Shown one piece after another: positions 61,785 to 64,000 of a stretch of 64,000 nucleotides of DNA. The notes beneath the pieces are model-generated. The model searched no databases, was not told where the DNA came from, and saw only the letters and a program-made list of their open reading frames with translations. The position numbers and the translations under genes were made by a program. The DNA lies in contig NC_018395.1 of NCBI RefSeq assembly GCF_000208865.1, positions 6,659,157-6,723,156 of the forward strand, given 5' to 3'. This DNA comes from Neospora caninum Liverpool (Eukaryota > Apicomplexa > Conoidasida > Eucoccidiorida > Sarcocystidae). Position 1 is the stretch's first letter. Every line of letters begins with the position of its first letter.

Positions 61785-62065
61785 TCGCCGAGCTCGAAAA
61801 GACGCAACAACGAGACAGAAATAGAGGATGAAGCTGTAGGAGAAGCAGCGAAATAGAACTCACTGTGCAATTATTGCTGAGTGCACCGAGGCATTCGTGA
61901 GCATATATATGGCACCAACCGACTGATAGTTTTGTCGAACCACTTGTTTCCAAGGAAGAAGAAAATAAAAAGAAGATGGCCGGGTTTTTTTCGCTCCAGT
62001 GAGACGGTCGGATTCTCACTTTGGAGCGACTCGTCCTGTTTTTCCTGGTGGGTTACCAGCGGCTT
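61785..62065 (+). pseudogene. Duplicated subtelomeric block, copy 2 (frame interrupted)
   Basis: Diverged copy of 59,090-59,365. The frame equivalent to the acidic ORF of copy 1 ends at a TAG soon after TEIEDEAVGEAAK, and the rest of the match falls in other frames because of indels. If copy 1 is coding, this is its decayed relative. If copy 1 is not, both are simply an old non-coding repeat. Confidence 0.4.
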
Positions 62066-63089
62066 GTCTTGGACGCCGACATCCCCAACTAACATGGAAA
62101 AGACACGTTAGAGAAGGAAGACCTAAAAAAACACACCATGGAAGCTCGGAGTTTAGGCATGATTCCACAGGCAGCAGTGAATGGTGGCCTTCGGGAGCAG
62201 GTGTAAATTTCCTGCCGTCACCGTTTGCGAGTACGATGAATTGAGCAAAACTACATCGCTACCCAGTCTTGTTTTTCGCGTTTGTGGAGCTGCATGCGCA
62301 GCTCGATTTGATTTGAGAGGGGTTTAGCAGGCTTCTGAGCAGAGGAGGGGTCTCCATTCGAACATGAAACCCGGTTATGTGCATATTGTGGAACATGCCA
62401 GGGAAAAGCGCCCTGCCTCAGGCTCTGGAAAATGTTGTCGTTAATTAATTCCAGCTCAAACCTGGAGGAGAGAAAAGACATTATAGTCAAGTTTTTACCT
62501 TTCTTTCACACACGGAGATGCCAGCGTGAGAGCGTTGAAACTCACGTGAATGCACGCAAACATAACGCTTCGCTTTGTTGGACGCAAAACGGTATCCATC
62601 AGCGTCAGTCCAGACGATAGGGCTTGTCACCGTAGGACAGGAGGTACGACATTCTTTCCCCTATCGTGTGTAGAAATCCTAGTCGTTGGAGCTGCATTCC
62701 TGCACCACGAACGTCCACTCACAGACGCGGTGACTCTGCGTGTATCCATGGATTCAGATCGTCCGCCTACATCCGGGCAGGTCTTCTGCATTTAATTTCT
62801 TCGCCTTAACGCACCGTGTCTGCCTCTCGAAAAGTGCACGCCATTAGCTCCTTTTCGTTAATATGGGCTTTGGTCTGCTACCTGCTGTCATCAAAGTCAT
62901 GGTACGGTGGACATTTAGGTGCCGCTGACAGGAGGAAATACGCAGGCTCACAGAGGAGCCAAGTTTGATGCAAACATGTTTCCTTATACGTGAAGCTTTT
63001 CAATGCCAGCGCATCCGCATACGGTTCAAGGTAGTGCTTGCGAGATTTAACGATTTGCGAAAACACCGTTACTGGAGGGTCCAAGTGTG
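62066..63089. other. Telomere-proximal unique DNA, nothing recognised
   Basis: The composition is ordinary. The best frames are an 81-codon plus frame with an ATG at 62,550 and a 68-codon minus frame (62,878-63,084) that starts without ATG. Neither has a recognisable motif. I see no RNA gene. Confidence 0.4.
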
Positions 63090-63137
63090 TTGCAAACAGG
63101 TTTAGGGTTTAAGTTGCAAACAGGTTTAGGGTTTAAG
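63090..63137 (+). repeat. Two 24-bp direct repeats at the telomere junction
   Basis: A 24-bp unit beginning TTGCAAACAGG and ending TTTAGGGTTTAAG is present twice in tandem, at 63,090-63,113 and 63,114-63,137. Each contains one telomere motif, so this is the transition from unique DNA to telomere. Confidence 0.9.
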
Positions 63138-63140
63138 GTG

Positions 63141-63430
63141 GGTTTATTAGGGTATATTAGGGTTTATTAGGGTATATTAGGGTTTATTAGGGTATATTAG
63201 GGTTTATTAGGGTATATTAGGGTTTATTAGGGTATATTAGGGTTTATTAGGTTATATTAGGGTTTATTAGGGTATATTAGGGTTTATTAGGGTATATTAG
63301 GGTTTATTAGGGTATATTAGGGTTTATTAGGGTATATTAGGGTTTATTAGGGTATATTAGGGTTTATTAGGGTATATTAGGGTTTATTAGGGTATATTAG
63401 GGTTTATTAGGGTATATTAGGGTTTATTAG
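63141..63430 (+). repeat. Alternating 20-bp variant telomeric array (14.5 copies)
   Basis: The unit GGTTTATTAGGGTATATTAG repeats fourteen times, plus a final half unit, with a single visible change (GTTATATTAG at 63,251). It can be read as two variant telomere decamers, TTTATTAGGG and TATATTAGGG, in strict alternation. It lies between the junction and the canonical repeats. Confidence 0.95.
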
Positions 63431-63848
63431 GGTTTAGGGTTTAGGGTTTAGGGTTTAGGGTTTAGGGTTTAGGGTTTAGGGTTTAGGGTTTAGGGTTTAG
63501 GGTTTAGGGTTTAGGGTTTAGGGTTTAGGGTTTAGGGTTTAGGGTTTTAGGGTTTAGGGTTTAGGGTTTAGGGTTTTAGGGTTTAGGGTTTAGGGTTTAG
63601 GGTTTAGGGTTTAGGGTTTAGGGTTTAGGGTTTAGGGTTTAGGGTTTAGGGTTTAGGGTTTAGGGTTTAGGGTTTAGGGTTTAGGGTTTAGGGTTTAGGG
63701 TTTAGGGTTTAGGGTTTAGGGTTTAGGGTTTAGGGTTTAGGGTTTAGGGTTTAGGGTTTAGGGTTTAGGGTTAGGGTTTAGGGTTTAGGGTTTAGGGTTT
63801 AGGGTTTAGGGTTAGGGTTTAGGGTTTAGGGTTTAGGGTTTAGGGTTT
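63431..63848 (+). repeat. Canonical telomere repeats (TTTAGGG)n
   Basis: Almost perfect TTTAGGG units with the G-rich strand pointing right, as expected for the 3' end of a chromosome arm. Rare variants are TTTTAGGG near 63,545 and 63,574, and TTAGGG near 63,770 and 63,811. Confidence 0.97.
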
Positions 63849-64000
63849 GCGTTTAGGGTTCAGGGTCCAGGGTTTCGGGTTTAGGGTTTAGCGTTTAGGG
63901 TTTAGGGTTTAGGGCTTAGGGTTTAGGGTTACGGTTTCGGGTTTAGGGTTTAGGGTCTAGGGTTCAGGGTTTACGGGTTTAGGGTTTAGGGTTTAGGGTT
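63849..64000 (+). repeat. Degenerate telomere repeats at the window edge
   Basis: Many changed heptamers appear here: TTTGCG, TTCAGGG, TCCAGGG, TTTCGGG, TTTAGCG, CTTAGGG, TCTAGGG and TTTACGGG. The rest are normal TTTAGGG. The pattern resembles either scattered base errors at a read end or a truly variant stretch. Confidence 0.9.

Noticed and set aside
62878..63084. 68-codon minus-strand frame next to the telomere
   Set aside because: Its first codon is not ATG, it is short, and there is no recognisable motif or partner exon.
63431..64000. Plant chromosome end
   Set aside because: TTTAGGG alone would fit a plant, but nothing else in the window looks like plant subtelomere or a plant transposon. 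Not fully excluded without a database search.

Overview
This window looks like one chromosome end of a protist with TTTAGGG telomeres. The right edge is a telomere whose G-rich strand runs 5'->3' toward base 64,000, so the chromosome terminus lies to the right. TTTAGGG telomeres, intermediate GC, AT microsatellites, a gene-poor subtelomere and long arrays of tandem satellite DNA best fit a tissue-cyst coccidian such as Toxoplasma, Neospora or Hammondia. The same telomere motif occurs in plants, some algae and chromerids, so the assignment is an inference. I recognise no gene of known function.

Layout. (1) 1-1,715: DNA that does not align by eye with the satellite and has no recognisable gene. 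(2) About 1,715-55,080: one continuous, head-to-tail satellite array with three nested unit sizes. The first part has fourteen higher-order units of about 2.78 kb (1,728-39,102, the last one cut short). Two units of about 1.66 kb follow (39,103-42,416), then sixteen full units and one partial unit of about 755 bp (42,417-55,080). The smaller units are internal-deletion derivatives of the larger ones, and unit size falls toward the telomere. Seven short cores (called a-g here), built around a sequence like CAGCTGCTGAAAGTAGG, recur inside each 2.78-kb unit. The 1.66-kb unit keeps cores a-d and the 755-bp unit keeps only a and b. (3) 55,080-57,950: older G/T-skewed DNA with a diverged pair of blocks about 860 bp apart. 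(4) 57,950-63,089: compositionally ordinary DNA with no confident gene. It holds two weak ORF candidates, a duplicated block (59,090/61,790), a G14 run and an (AT)16 microsatellite. (5) 63,090-64,000: the telomere junction, an unusual alternating 20-bp variant array, canonical TTTAGGG repeats, and an unexpectedly degenerate distal end.

The array is a record of unequal exchange and gene conversion. Patches of near-identity recur mostly at a lag of one or two units rather than being spread evenly. One unit carries a 239-bp AT-rich insertion that looks foreign, possibly organellar. A palindromic hairpin is present in almost every 2.78-kb unit, including one copy with paired changes on both arms. 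The many open frames in the array, especially on the minus strand, are best explained by the strong strand bias (G+T-rich plus strand) and not by genes.
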